Below are positions 44,712 through 53,060 of a stretch of DNA of 64,000 nt, one piece after another. The position numbers and the translations under genes were made by a program. The notes beneath the pieces were generated by a model. The model was given only the letters and a program-made list of their open reading frames with translations. It was not told the DNA's origin and did not search any database. Positions within the stretch are counted from its first letter, which is position 1; each line of letters starts with the position of its first letter. Origin of the DNA: JBJTUH01 sp044346175 (GTDB lineage: Bacteria > Cyanobacteriota > Vampirovibrionia > Vampirovibrionales > JAJTHC01); assembly GCA_044346175.1 (NCBI GenBank), contig JBIIZQ010000004.1, forward strand, positions 62,001 through 126,000, written 5' to 3'.

Positions 44712-45893
44712 CTAATTTGCTTTATGTTCGGCGGCAACTTTTTCGAGTTCTTGGGCGAATACAGCAAGGGCTTCAGACTCAGGTACCGTCGCAATGACCT
44801 CATCTTTTTTAAAGATGTAATACTTGCCTTTGGCACCCGCAATACCAATATCGGCATGATTCGCTTCCCCAGGGCCGTTCACAAAACATCCCATAACGGC
44901 GACATTGAGCGGCGTATCCATTTTGGCAATCAGAGCCTCGACCTCATTGGCAAGTTTGTGAAGGTCGACTTCGCACCGACCGCAACTCGGGCAGCTGATT
45001 AAATTGGCACCTTCTGTTCTACGCCCAACACTACGGAGCATTTCATGACCCGCAAATACCTCTTCAATACTATCTGCCGTAAGGGATACACGGATGGTAT
45101 CGCCAATCCCTTCTGCAAGTAGCATTCCAAAGGCAACGGACGTTTTAATGAGTCCTCGTTTTAACGTGCCAGCTTCTGTGACTCCTAAGTGGAGTGGGTA
45201 AGCACATACTTTTGAAACCGCACGGTAGGCTGCCACAGCCTCCAGAGGGTCAGAGGCCTTTACAGAGATGACCGTATCATAAAACCCTTCTTCCTCAAGA
45301 AGTCGTACGTTTAACAAAGCACTTTCAACCAGTTGACGTACTCGGTCATGGGGGTATTGTTGCTTGACTTCTTCTTCTACAGAGCCACTGTTCACACCGA
45401 CACGAATAGGAAGCCCTCGTTCTTGACAAGATTTCACAACTTGACGAATGAAGTCCTTGCGTCCGATATTGCCAGGGTTAATCCGAATGGCGGCAACGCC
45501 ATTTTCAGCCGCTTGTAAAGCAAGCTGATAGTTAAAGTGAATATCTGCCACGACAGGAATAGGACTTTGAGCTGTGATGATTTTGAGTGCTTCTGCCGCT
45601 TGTTTGTCAGGAACCGCAAGACGAATAATCTCACAGCCAGCATCTGTAAGGCGTTTGATTTCATCAATACAGGTTGCCGTATCTCGGGTGTCCTGCGTAA
45701 GCATGGATTGTACTGAAATGGGGGCATTCCCACCTACTTGTATGCCACCTACTTGTACGGGACGGGTTACTCGGCGAGGACGTACCACTCCAAACGGACT
45801 CATCCGAGTGTCAGGCGGTAGAAGGGTGTCAAGGTCGTAGGAGGGTTCAATAAAACTGTGACAAGCCAAGAGGTCAGGGGTAGAAGCTTGCAT
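44712..45893 (-). CDS. ispG: 4-hydroxy-3-methylbut-2-enyl diphosphate synthase
   Basis: IspG (GcpE) converts MEcPP to HMBPP in the MEP isoprenoid pathway with a [4Fe-4S] cluster. Cluster ligands are expected at Cys301, Cys304 (SCPSCGRCEVDLH) and Cys336 (VAVMGCFVNGPGEANHADIG). The TIM-barrel part shows QSMLTQDTRDTATCIDEI, PVVADIHFNYQLALQAAENG and IRINPGNIG. Length 393 matches the compact bacterial form. The first 35 residues are variable. It is followed on the same strand by nothing close; upstream are three membrane-protein genes whose function looks unrelated. Confidence 0.96.
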   Translation of the reverse strand: MQASTPDLLACHSFIEPSYDLDTLLPPDTRMSPFGVVRPRRVTRPVQVGGIQVGGNAPISVQSMLTQDTRDTATCIDEIKRLTDAGCEIIRLAVPDKQAAEALKIITAQSPIPVVADIHFNYQLALQAAENGVAAIRINPGNIGRKDFIRQVVKSCQERGLPIRVGVNSGSVEEEVKQQYPHDRVRQLVESALLNVRLLEEEGFYDTVISVKASDPLEAVAAYRAVSKVCAYPLHLGVTEAGTLKRGLIKTSVAFGMLLAEGIGDTIRVSLTADSIEEVFAGHEMLRSVGRRTEGANLISCPSCGRCEVDLHKLANEVEALIAKMDTPLNVAVMGCFVNGPGEANHADIGIAGAKGKYYIFKKDEVIATVPESEALAVFAQELEKVAAEHKAN

Positions 45894-46074
45894 GATGATA
45901 ATACCTATGAATGGTACCTAGTGTGGAGTCGTAATGAAAGAAGAAGCAAGGCAACAAACGTTTGATTTGAGTATACCTAGAACATACCGTTAACTGAATG
46001 AAAACTTATGATGTCCTCCAATGTGTTTTTGTACTGTGTAACTTTTGTGTTTCTATTAGGACGCTCTTGTATGA

Positions 46075-47076
46075 TTAAGAGGGTTTTCTAAAAAGCTGTT
46101 TTGCTTTATGTGTACACCACTGACCCAGTAAGTATAGCCCCCAAATAGCAAACGATAGTTTTAAACTTGCCAGAAGGACTTTAAAGTTTGAAAGGTGTAC
46201 CTTACAAAACATACTCGTATATTCACTTGTTCCTCCTATATAGTTTAAGATGAGATTTAAAAGCGCTGTGAATACCATACAAAACATAAAAAACAGAGGT
46301 GTGGTCTGGTACTTGTACCAAGGCTTCGTTTGTTGCTGAGGTATGTCTTTTTTCTGGAGGCCTTCATAGACCATGTATACAATAAAGGCGAGTGGTAAAC
46401 CAAGAATGCCTAAAAGCTCCCTAGCAGAGAAATCAAGAAAACTGTGTTTTAGTATGGGCTGAAATTGAGCATAATATGGAACTTCGCCATACCACGGAAA
46501 TTCAATATAATAAGGTATGTCAACTAAAATAGTCATGGTTACTAAGAAATAGATTAACATTTTAATAAAACGATACCATAAGCTCCAAGTTTCATTTGAG
46601 ACTTTCGCATGGTATAGACGTACTTGAATACTCAGGTATGAAATACAAGAAATAATCACAAGAGCAAGGGGAGCTGGTAAAAGACCAAAAGTAATTAAAA
46701 AGCATAATACTACAACTGGAAAATGTACTGAGATGATTATATATTTTGCGAAAGGTATTTTTTCACAAAGCAGTGCCAATGGTGGGAATAGATATTTCAC
46801 AACATAATCATCATAGAACGGGTTGTGTAATGATTCTGCCCAGTGAACCAATACTGATATAATTACCATGATAAAAAAAGTCACACTTATGTAAGTGAAA
46901 AAGATACCCAAAAGGCTTGCAATGCCTCTTAGTACAGCAAGCCATTGGCGGTTTTTGAGTGCTTGCCAAAGGTCGATAAAGCAATCTCGAACGTAAAGCC
47001 ACTCCTGTACAAGTAGCTTTATAGGGAGCCTCCCAAGCATGGTGAAAAAACCAATGATGTTTTGTTTCAATGTCAT
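46075..47076 (-). CDS. paralogous multi-span membrane protein 3, putative immunity-type
   Basis: This 333-residue protein has about six or seven hydrophobic spans. It begins NIIGFFTMLGRLPIKLL, and the segment LWQALKNRQWLAVLRG is shared with two upstream paralogues. It is close to the copy at 48122-49126 over its whole length (for example IPYYIEFPWYGEVPYYAQFQ is identical). The start ATGA overlaps the stop of the upstream copy by 4 bp, so translation is coupled. It is the last gene of a minus-strand set led by the 480-aa protein. No known family is recognised. An immunity role is inferred only from gene order. Confidence 0.65.
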   Translation of the reverse strand: MTLKQNIIGFFTMLGRLPIKLLVQEWLYVRDCFIDLWQALKNRQWLAVLRGIASLLGIFFTYISVTFFIMVIISVLVHWAESLHNPFYDDYVVKYLFPPLALLCEKIPFAKYIIISVHFPVVVLCFLITFGLLPAPLALVIISCISYLSIQVRLYHAKVSNETWSLWYRFIKMLIYFLVTMTILVDIPYYIEFPWYGEVPYYAQFQPILKHSFLDFSARELLGILGLPLAFIVYMVYEGLQKKDIPQQQTKPWYKYQTTPLFFMFCMVFTALLNLILNYIGGTSEYTSMFCKVHLSNFKVLLASLKLSFAIWGLYLLGQWCTHKAKQLFRKPS

Positions 47077-48125
47077 GAGGATGGCTTTCTAAACCACTGT
47101 TTTAGCTTCAGCCAAAGCTTCGGGCTATGGGTATGCCATTGCGTAAACAGAAATGTCGATATAATCGCAAGTAAGAGGTTTAATATTGGAAATCCTACTT
47201 TAATTGAAGCGATATGGTCTCCATAAAATTCACGGTTTGGAGCGTCTCCAATCCCATTTGGATATAATGTTTGAAAATTTAAAAGGGCTGTGAGGGTCAT
47301 ACATAACGACAGAAAAATGGGGGTTAGATATAGCTCATAGCCATGTTGAGTCTCCTGTTTCTTCTGAGCAACCCTATAAGCTGAATATAAAACAAATAAG
47401 ATTGGTAGGCTTATAATTACAAACTGTAATTTGTCAGAAATTTCAAATATCATATCCTTATTTTGGATTTTGTATGCAATAAAGCAAGGAATGTCTATGA
47501 AAAGGCAATGGGTAATTAAATACGCTGGCATGATGTACTTCACTTCGTGCCATATTTGTACAAATTTAGAGGGTACTTTCAAATAATTTAAACGTACTTG
47601 TACACTAAAATAAAGCACTGCAAAAAGAATAAAGGGAACAAGAGGTGTCCAGATAATACCCTCTGAATCTAGGGTGTGTATTTTATAAAACAGGAAAGTA
47701 TTTGTATAAATAAGTTCTGATAATTGAATAATATTAGTACTTAGGAGTAGTAATGGCTTTAAAAGCCAATCTATCATTTGTGTTAGGAGTAAATCTAAAT
47801 CTTCCTTCATAGGGAATACAAGAAGAAGAAATAGTTTTAGGAGAAGAACAACCAAGTATACCAATGGTAGCAAAGGTACTAACAAAATTATAAGTGTCAA
47901 AGGCTCTAGTATTGTTTTGATAAGAAAAGCGAAGGCTCCATAAGTGAGAAGGACACCCAAAAGGCTTCCCAATCCTCGTAGAATAGCAAGCCATTGGCGG
48001 TTTTTGAGTGCTTGCCAAAGGTTCATAAAGCAATCTCGTACGTAAAGCCACTCCTGCATAAGTAGCTTTACAGGGAGTCTCCCAAGCATGGTGAAAAAAC
48101 CAACGATGTTTTGTTTCAGTGTCAT
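47073..48125 (-). CDS. paralogous multi-span membrane protein 2, divergent centre
   Basis: This 350-residue protein shares the N-terminal 60 or so residues with its two neighbours (NIVGFFTMLGRLPVKLLMQE, then LWQALKNRQWLAILRG). A weaker C-terminal end pattern is also shared. From about residue 62 to the C-terminal 20 residues the sequence is unlike the other two and much richer in Leu/Ile/Phe. It overlaps both neighbours by 4 bp (ATGA). This mosaic of conserved end and divergent core suggests recombination or diversification of specificity. Confidence 0.65.
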   Translation of the reverse strand: MTLKQNIVGFFTMLGRLPVKLLMQEWLYVRDCFMNLWQALKNRQWLAILRGLGSLLGVLLTYGAFAFLIKTILEPLTLIILLVPLLPLVYLVVLLLKLFLLLVFPMKEDLDLLLTQMIDWLLKPLLLLSTNIIQLSELIYTNTFLFYKIHTLDSEGIIWTPLVPFILFAVLYFSVQVRLNYLKVPSKFVQIWHEVKYIMPAYLITHCLFIDIPCFIAYKIQNKDMIFEISDKLQFVIISLPILFVLYSAYRVAQKKQETQHGYELYLTPIFLSLCMTLTALLNFQTLYPNGIGDAPNREFYGDHIASIKVGFPILNLLLAIISTFLFTQWHTHSPKLWLKLKQWFRKPSS

Positions 48126-49126
48126 GGAGTAGGCTTTCTAAAAAGCTGTTTTGCTTTATGTGTACACCACTGACCCAGTAAGTATAGCCCCCAAATGGCA
48201 AACGATAGTTTTAAACTTACCAGAAGTATTTTTAGATTTGAAAGGTATGCCTTACAAAACATACTCGTATATTCACCTATTCCTCCTATATAGTTTAAGA
48301 TGAGATTTAAAATAGCTGTGAATACCATACAAAGCATAAAAAACAGAGGTGTTGTCTGGTGCTTGTACCAAGGCTTCGTTTGCTGCTGAGGTATGTCTTT
48401 TTTCTGGAGGCCTTCACAGACCATGTATATAACAAAGGCGAGTGCTAAACCAAGAATGCCTAAAAGTTCCCTCGCAGAGAAATTAAGAAAATTGTGTTTT
48501 AGTATGGGCTGAAATTGAGCATAATATGGAACTTCGCCATACCACGGAAATTCAATATAATAAGGTATCTCGACTAAAATAATAATGGTTACTAAGAAAT
48601 AAATTAACATTTTTATAAAACGATACCATAGTCTCAAGGTTTTATGTGAGACTTTCGCATGGTATAAACGTACTTGAATACTCAGGTATGAAATACAAGA
48701 AATAATCAAAAGAGCAAGAGGAGCTGGTAAAAGACCAAAGGTAATTAAAAGATATAGTGCCATAACTGACAGAACTACTGTAATGATTATATACTTTGCT
48801 AAATGTACTTTTTTATAAATAGGTACCAATGGTTGGAATAGATATTGTGTAACATAATCATGATAGAATGAGTTGTATGATGATTCTGTCAAGGCAATCA
48901 ATGCCGATATAATTACTATTAGAATATAGGTTACACTTATGTAAGTGAGAAGGACACTCAAAAGGCTTCCAATGCCTCGTAGAATAGCAAGCCATTGGCG
49001 GTTTTTGAGTGCTTGCCAAAGGTCGATAAAGCAATCTCGTACGTAATGCCACTCCTGTAAAAGTAGCTTTATAGGGAGTCTCCCAAGCATGGTGAAAAAA
49101 CCAATGATGTTTTGTTTCAATGTCAT
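48122..49126 (-). CDS. paralogous multi-span membrane protein 1
   Basis: This 334-residue protein has several membrane spans and is highly similar to the copy at 46075-47076 along its full length. It is the first of three tandem paralogues. Its start overlaps a mini-frame (49123-49149) encoding the same C-terminal LFRKPTP that ends this gene, as if another copy once stood upstream. The gene lies 85 bp after the stop of the 480-aa protein on the same strand. The family is not recognised. Confidence 0.65.
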   Translation of the reverse strand: MTLKQNIIGFFTMLGRLPIKLLLQEWHYVRDCFIDLWQALKNRQWLAILRGIGSLLSVLLTYISVTYILIVIISALIALTESSYNSFYHDYVTQYLFQPLVPIYKKVHLAKYIIITVVLSVMALYLLITFGLLPAPLALLIISCISYLSIQVRLYHAKVSHKTLRLWYRFIKMLIYFLVTIIILVEIPYYIEFPWYGEVPYYAQFQPILKHNFLNFSARELLGILGLALAFVIYMVCEGLQKKDIPQQQTKPWYKHQTTPLFFMLCMVFTAILNLILNYIGGIGEYTSMFCKAYLSNLKILLVSLKLSFAIWGLYLLGQWCTHKAKQLFRKPTP

Positions 49127-49149
49127 GGAGTAGGCTTTCTAAAAAGCAT
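49123..49149 (-). pseudogene. 8-codon remnant of a fourth membrane paralogue, or coupling mini-ORF
   Basis: ATG CTT TTT AGA AAG CCT ACT CCA TGA encodes the same LFRKPTP end as the gene at 48122-49126 and has the same ATGA overlap with the next start. The 27-bp block 49121-49147 is identical to 48120-48146. It may be the scar of a deleted copy, or it may be retained to couple translation. Confidence 0.5.
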
Positions 49150-49211
49150 TTGTACAGAAGTGGCATAAAGGTTGTGTGAGGTAACACTATTACCGAATTA
49201 TATCATGTTTA

Positions 49212-50654
49212 TTATCTTTTTTTGAGGCGTGCTTCATCAAATGCTTTTTGTTGCTCGTTAAGGAAATCATTCACAAAGTCTCTATCACTTGCATCGCTTT
49301 GGGCATCAAACGGGCGACTAAACCGAGACCGCCATTCATTTGCCCATTGCGACATGGGTAGTTTACCTGAGCGAATTTCATCAGCAAGTTTAATCGCTAC
49401 TAAACTGGCTTTCAGGTCAGTGACACTTTGTCCTGCTGAAGTGCCTGAACCTTCATGAACTTTTCCTCCTAGTTTCGCAAACCATACGTCAAGATTACTT
49501 CTTAAAGTAAGAGAAAACATTGACATACAGTGTCCAAACTGATTCGGGGATTTGTCATCATAATCAGGATGATACCCGTTTGAGCTAACAGGGACATTTG
49601 ACATTGCTTTATCGCTTGCTCCATAATTCTTCAATAACTTGTTTCCTGTTAAAAAATAGCCTAAAGCTTCCTTTCCAAATTTCCCAATGTCTTTGGTGAG
49701 AGTAGGAAATGGCTTTACTGGTGCGTTGGGGTTGTACTTTTCAATGCCCACACTTTCTATGAGCAAAGCGGCTCGATTGGCATCACCCCCACTAAAGTTT
49801 ACGGCTTGTTGCATCACAGCCCCTGCGATGTCAAGGTCGTTAATCTGTCCTTTCTTACGTGCATCAAGCAGTTGATTCGTATACAGGTTTAATGTTTTAG
49901 CAGCCACTAAAAAGGCAGGGTCGTTTTTATGTTTTTCCCCGTAAGCTTGTAAGTCCTGAACTTTAGAGTCAGTGAGTGTATCGTCTATGGTACCCACGGG
50001 AGCAAGTCCTGCCTTTTTAAGGCGTGCGTCACTTTCCAAAACATTGGGGTCAGGCGAAAACACTTTGTCAGCATTCATATCATAGCGTACATCAGATTGG
50101 GGTGTGGATGGGGTGGCAGATTCATCAGAAACGACCCTCCCTTCAAATACAGGAGCATTTTCAGGTTCAGGGTAGGTATAGGCAATCTGTGTGCCGAGCT
50201 TGGCGTATTGTTTTTCCACCTCTCCTGTTATGGGGTTGAATCTTCCTGTTAGTGCATATCCTTTTTGGCGCATGATGTTGGGGTCAACCTCTTGCAATTG
50301 TGTATGGGTAGCGTTGGGTTCAAAACCTTGTTTTAAAAGCCGTTCTAAAAGATAGTCAGGGACTTCTTTCTTTGTCAGTTTATGTTGATACCACATGGTA
50401 AAAGGTGGGTCGGGGTCAATGTAGTTTTTGTCGAGGTCAACGGTACCCACTTCATGAAAATCCTGTTGCATACGCTCCCATAGGTATGGAATCGTGGCTT
50501 TCAAGTTTTTTGCTTCAAACGGTAAATGGGAAAGCATCTCAAGTTTATGTTCCCAGTGGTCGTCATGCTGATGGTGGGGGCAATCATAAATAGAGCCTTG
50601 AAAGCCATCTGGAATAAAACGGTGCTTGCCTGATTTATCGGTGTAATGACACAT
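49212..50654 (-). CDS. putative polymorphic effector/toxin 1 with shared CPHH header
   Basis: This is a 480-residue soluble protein. Residues 1-28 (ending FQGSIYDCPHH) match the protein at 58971-60296 at 20 of 28 positions. A second shared block is VFEGRVV at 169-175, and a Ser/Thr/Pro linker follows it. After that the two proteins are unrelated. Here residues 200-480 are helical, with a distinctive SPNQFGHCMSMF segment (His375) and QWANEWRSRFSRPFD later, which might be an enzymatic C-terminal domain. Cys2, Cys25, His27 and His28 of the header could bind zinc. AAAGGA about 10 bases upstream supports the start. Three membrane-protein genes follow. The toxin role is inferred from architecture. 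Confidence 0.6.
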   Translation of the reverse strand: MCHYTDKSGKHRFIPDGFQGSIYDCPHHQHDDHWEHKLEMLSHLPFEAKNLKATIPYLWERMQQDFHEVGTVDLDKNYIDPDPPFTMWYQHKLTKKEVPDYLLERLLKQGFEPNATHTQLQEVDPNIMRQKGYALTGRFNPITGEVEKQYAKLGTQIAYTYPEPENAPVFEGRVVSDESATPSTPQSDVRYDMNADKVFSPDPNVLESDARLKKAGLAPVGTIDDTLTDSKVQDLQAYGEKHKNDPAFLVAAKTLNLYTNQLLDARKKGQINDLDIAGAVMQQAVNFSGGDANRAALLIESVGIEKYNPNAPVKPFPTLTKDIGKFGKEALGYFLTGNKLLKNYGASDKAMSNVPVSSNGYHPDYDDKSPNQFGHCMSMFSLTLRSNLDVWFAKLGGKVHEGSGTSAGQSVTDLKASLVAIKLADEIRSGKLPMSQWANEWRSRFSRPFDAQSDASDRDFVNDFLNEQQKAFDEARLKKR

Positions 50655-50708
50655 AAACGGTGTATCCTTTCTGGTGTGTTTTGTAACTGTTTGTGTAAAC
50701 GCTTAAAT

Positions 50709-50739
50709 AAAGATAGCCGATGATGAAGGGGCTATCTTT
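50709..50739. other. perfect inverted repeat between effector 1 and tatC
   Basis: AAAGATAGCC (50709-50718) and GGCTATCTTT (50730-50739) are perfect 10-bp arms with an 11-base loop. It lies 55 bp upstream of the 480-aa gene (minus strand) and 150 bp before tatC. It could be an operator or leader hairpin for either. Confidence 0.4.
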
Positions 50740-50888
50740 CTAGCATAGGGGATGAAGAAAATACTTTGGGTGATGGGTGCTTACTGGAAACAGCACCCTT
50801 GCTTTATTTGGAAATAGCCCCTATGGTATCATGTGAAAAGATTTGAGATGTCCCGCCTGCCATAGTTTACCAGAACGTTGTTGTTACC

Positions 50889-51803
50889 ATGTTTTCTCAA
50901 CCTTTTCGAGCCACTTCTTCTTCTCAAGTCCCTGACACTTCACCAAGGCTTCATACCCTTGCCACACCTTCTGAGGTGGATAAGGTGCTGGTGGTTGAAA
51001 CCCTTATGCTCAATGAGTTAGAACAGCAAAAAGCTTCTAATGAAAAAGCATCGGGGTGGCTTGGTACTGATTCACCCTTATGGCAGTATGCTTCTCATGT
51101 TGAGGAATTGCGACAACGTATTGCGTGGTGTCTGCTAACATGGGTGCTTGCTATGGCGGGTTCATGGTTAGGGGCGAGTACCATGGTAGGTCGCTTTAAG
51201 GCGATTGCACAAAGCCAGTATATCCCTAGTCCGACCACTTTGAAGCAAGGCTTAACGTTTATTCAGACGACACCAGGTGAGGTGCTAGGCGTACATTTGA
51301 AGTTAGCAGTGATAGGGGCCTGCGTCTTCAGTTTACCTGTGGTAGGGTACCATGTGGCACGGTTTTTAATGCCCGGTTTAAAGAAGCATGAAATTCATTG
51401 GCTGTTGGCTTTGTCGGGGACAGGGCTTACACTCTTCTTTATAGGACTGTGGGTCGGGATATATTTTATTTTACCGCCTACATTAGCCTTTTTCTGGCAA
51501 TATGGGCAAGGCGATGCCCAACCTTACCTGAGTATTAGTACTTACGTGGAGATGTGCTTACTGGTGACATTGCTTACAGGGGTATTATGTGAGCTACCCA
51601 TTTTGGTGATTGTATTAGGGATGGTAGGCATTGTAAAAACGGAGATGCTTTTACGGTTTTGGCGTGAAACGTTTGTAGTGGCTTTAATACTTGCTGCTGT
51701 CATCACCCCCTCCCAAGACCCCTTTACCATGATACTCGTGACAGTACTCTTGGTATTTCTTTTAGGTGTTTCCACCTTGGTATTAAAACTGCTTGGTAAG
51801 TAA
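50889..51803 (+). CDS. tatC: Sec-independent (Tat) translocase subunit TatC
   Basis: TatC is the receptor for folded twin-arginine proteins. After an unusual 57-residue polar N-terminal extension come YASHVEELRQRIAW, a first span, FIQTTPGEVLGVHLKLAV and FSLPVVGYHVARFLMPGL. PSQDPFTMILVTVLLVFLLG closes the family pattern. Six spans are expected and visible. tatA and tatB are not in the window. Confidence 0.94.
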   Translation: MFSQPFRATSSSQVPDTSPRLHTLATPSEVDKVLVVETLMLNELEQQKASNEKASGWLGTDSPLWQYASHVEELRQRIAWCLLTWVLAMAGSWLGASTMVGRFKAIAQSQYIPSPTTLKQGLTFIQTTPGEVLGVHLKLAVIGACVFSLPVVGYHVARFLMPGLKKHEIHWLLALSGTGLTLFFIGLWVGIYFILPPTLAFFWQYGQGDAQPYLSISTYVEMCLLVTLLTGVLCELPILVIVLGMVGIVKTEMLLRFWRETFVVALILAAVITPSQDPFTMILVTVLLVFLLGVSTLVLKLLGK

Positions 51804-51815
51804 GTATGAACAATA

Positions 51816-51840
51816 AAGGGATGGCATGAAGCCACCCCTT
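51816..51840. terminator. hairpin terminator between tatC and asd
   Basis: AAGGG-A-TGGC (51816-51825) pairs with GCCA-C-CCCTT (51831-51840) with one mismatch and a five-base loop. It lies between convergent genes and may terminate both. The U tail is short. Confidence 0.6.
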
Positions 51841-51871
51841 AAAGTATAAAAACCGTAAGCTTTGATAAGCT

Positions 51872-52936
51872 CTAAACCGTAGCAGGTACTTGGCTTGCTA
51901 GGCATTCTGCAATACGAATGGCATTGAGGGCTGCCCCAATGCGTAAGTTATCGGCTACCACCCACAGGTTAAGTCCTGTTTCGGGGTTTGAGGTATCTCT
52001 ACGAATCCGACTGACATAGACGGGGTCGGTACCAGCTGTTTCACGAGGGGTGTGGTAATCTTCTTTACTGGTTTCGACGATAACATCAGGGACTTGACGT
52101 AATACCTGACGGGCATCCTCAGGGGACAAAGGACGCTCAAAGGCAAGGTTGACAGACTCGCTATGACCCACTAAGACAGGCACCCGAATGGCAGTTGCTG
52201 TGATAGCTAATGAAGGTAAATGAAGGATTTTTTTAGTTTCGTGAATGAGTTTGAGTTCTTCAAGGGTGTAATCTTCACTGCCAAACTGGTCGATTTGAGG
52301 AATCAGGTTAAAGCCAATAGGACGTTTAAAGGTTTGGGCTTGGAAGGCACTTTGGGCAGGTAGCTCGGCATAGTATTGACCCGTCACATCGTTGAGGTCA
52401 TGACGGGTTTGCTCGTGAAGGTCTTGTAAGCCTTCTTTCCCTGAACCGCTCACTGATTGATACGTACTAACCACGACACGCTTTAACCCTGCTGCTTCAT
52501 GCAGGGCCTTTAAGACGGGCATCAGTTGTGCCGTGGAACAATTGGGGTTTGCGATAATACCCTGATGATGGGCAAGGTCGGCATCATTCACGCCAGCCAC
52601 GACAAGCGGTACACCTTCCTGCATTCTGAAGTGACTGGTGTTATCTACCACAATGGCACCACGTTTAACCGCCTCAGGAGCAAGTAGGGCGGATACACTC
52701 CCTCCCGCAGAAGCAAGCACAAGGTCAACGCCCTCAAAAGCCTCAGGACATGCCAGCTGTACAGGCACATCGTTTCCTCTAAAACGGATACTCCCACCTA
52801 AAGAACGTTCACTGGCAAGGGGTATCAAACGTGTACACGGGAATTGCCTTTGTTCAAGAAGTTCAATCAACATAGAACCTACAAGACCCGTTGCACCTAA
52901 AACAGCCACTGTTGGAAAACGCATGGTCATAGACAT
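51872..52936 (-). CDS. asd: aspartate-semialdehyde dehydrogenase
   Basis: Asd reduces aspartyl phosphate to aspartate semialdehyde, the branch point to threonine, methionine and lysine. The Rossmann motif VAVLGATGLVGSMLIELLEQ is at the N-terminus. The catalytic Cys lies in IIANPNCSTAQLMPVL, followed by STYQSVSGSGKEGLQDL. Length (354) fits. It is the last gene of the minus-strand ilv cluster, 124 bp after ilvA, and its product leads to threonine, the substrate of ilvA. Confidence 0.96.
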   Translation of the reverse strand: MSMTMRFPTVAVLGATGLVGSMLIELLEQRQFPCTRLIPLASERSLGGSIRFRGNDVPVQLACPEAFEGVDLVLASAGGSVSALLAPEAVKRGAIVVDNTSHFRMQEGVPLVVAGVNDADLAHHQGIIANPNCSTAQLMPVLKALHEAAGLKRVVVSTYQSVSGSGKEGLQDLHEQTRHDLNDVTGQYYAELPAQSAFQAQTFKRPIGFNLIPQIDQFGSEDYTLEELKLIHETKKILHLPSLAITATAIRVPVLVGHSESVNLAFERPLSPEDARQVLRQVPDVIVETSKEDYHTPRETAGTDPVYVSRIRRDTSNPETGLNLWVVADNLRIGAALNAIRIAECLASQVPATV

Positions 52937-53060
52937 CAGTCTCCTTTGAAAACATTATCATCAATCAATAGCACATTAAAACATGAAGCCTTAGGGTGCA
53001 AGGACTTACACCACGGATTCGCCTAAACTAAAAAAAAGAAAACACTAAAAAGCTTATGCA

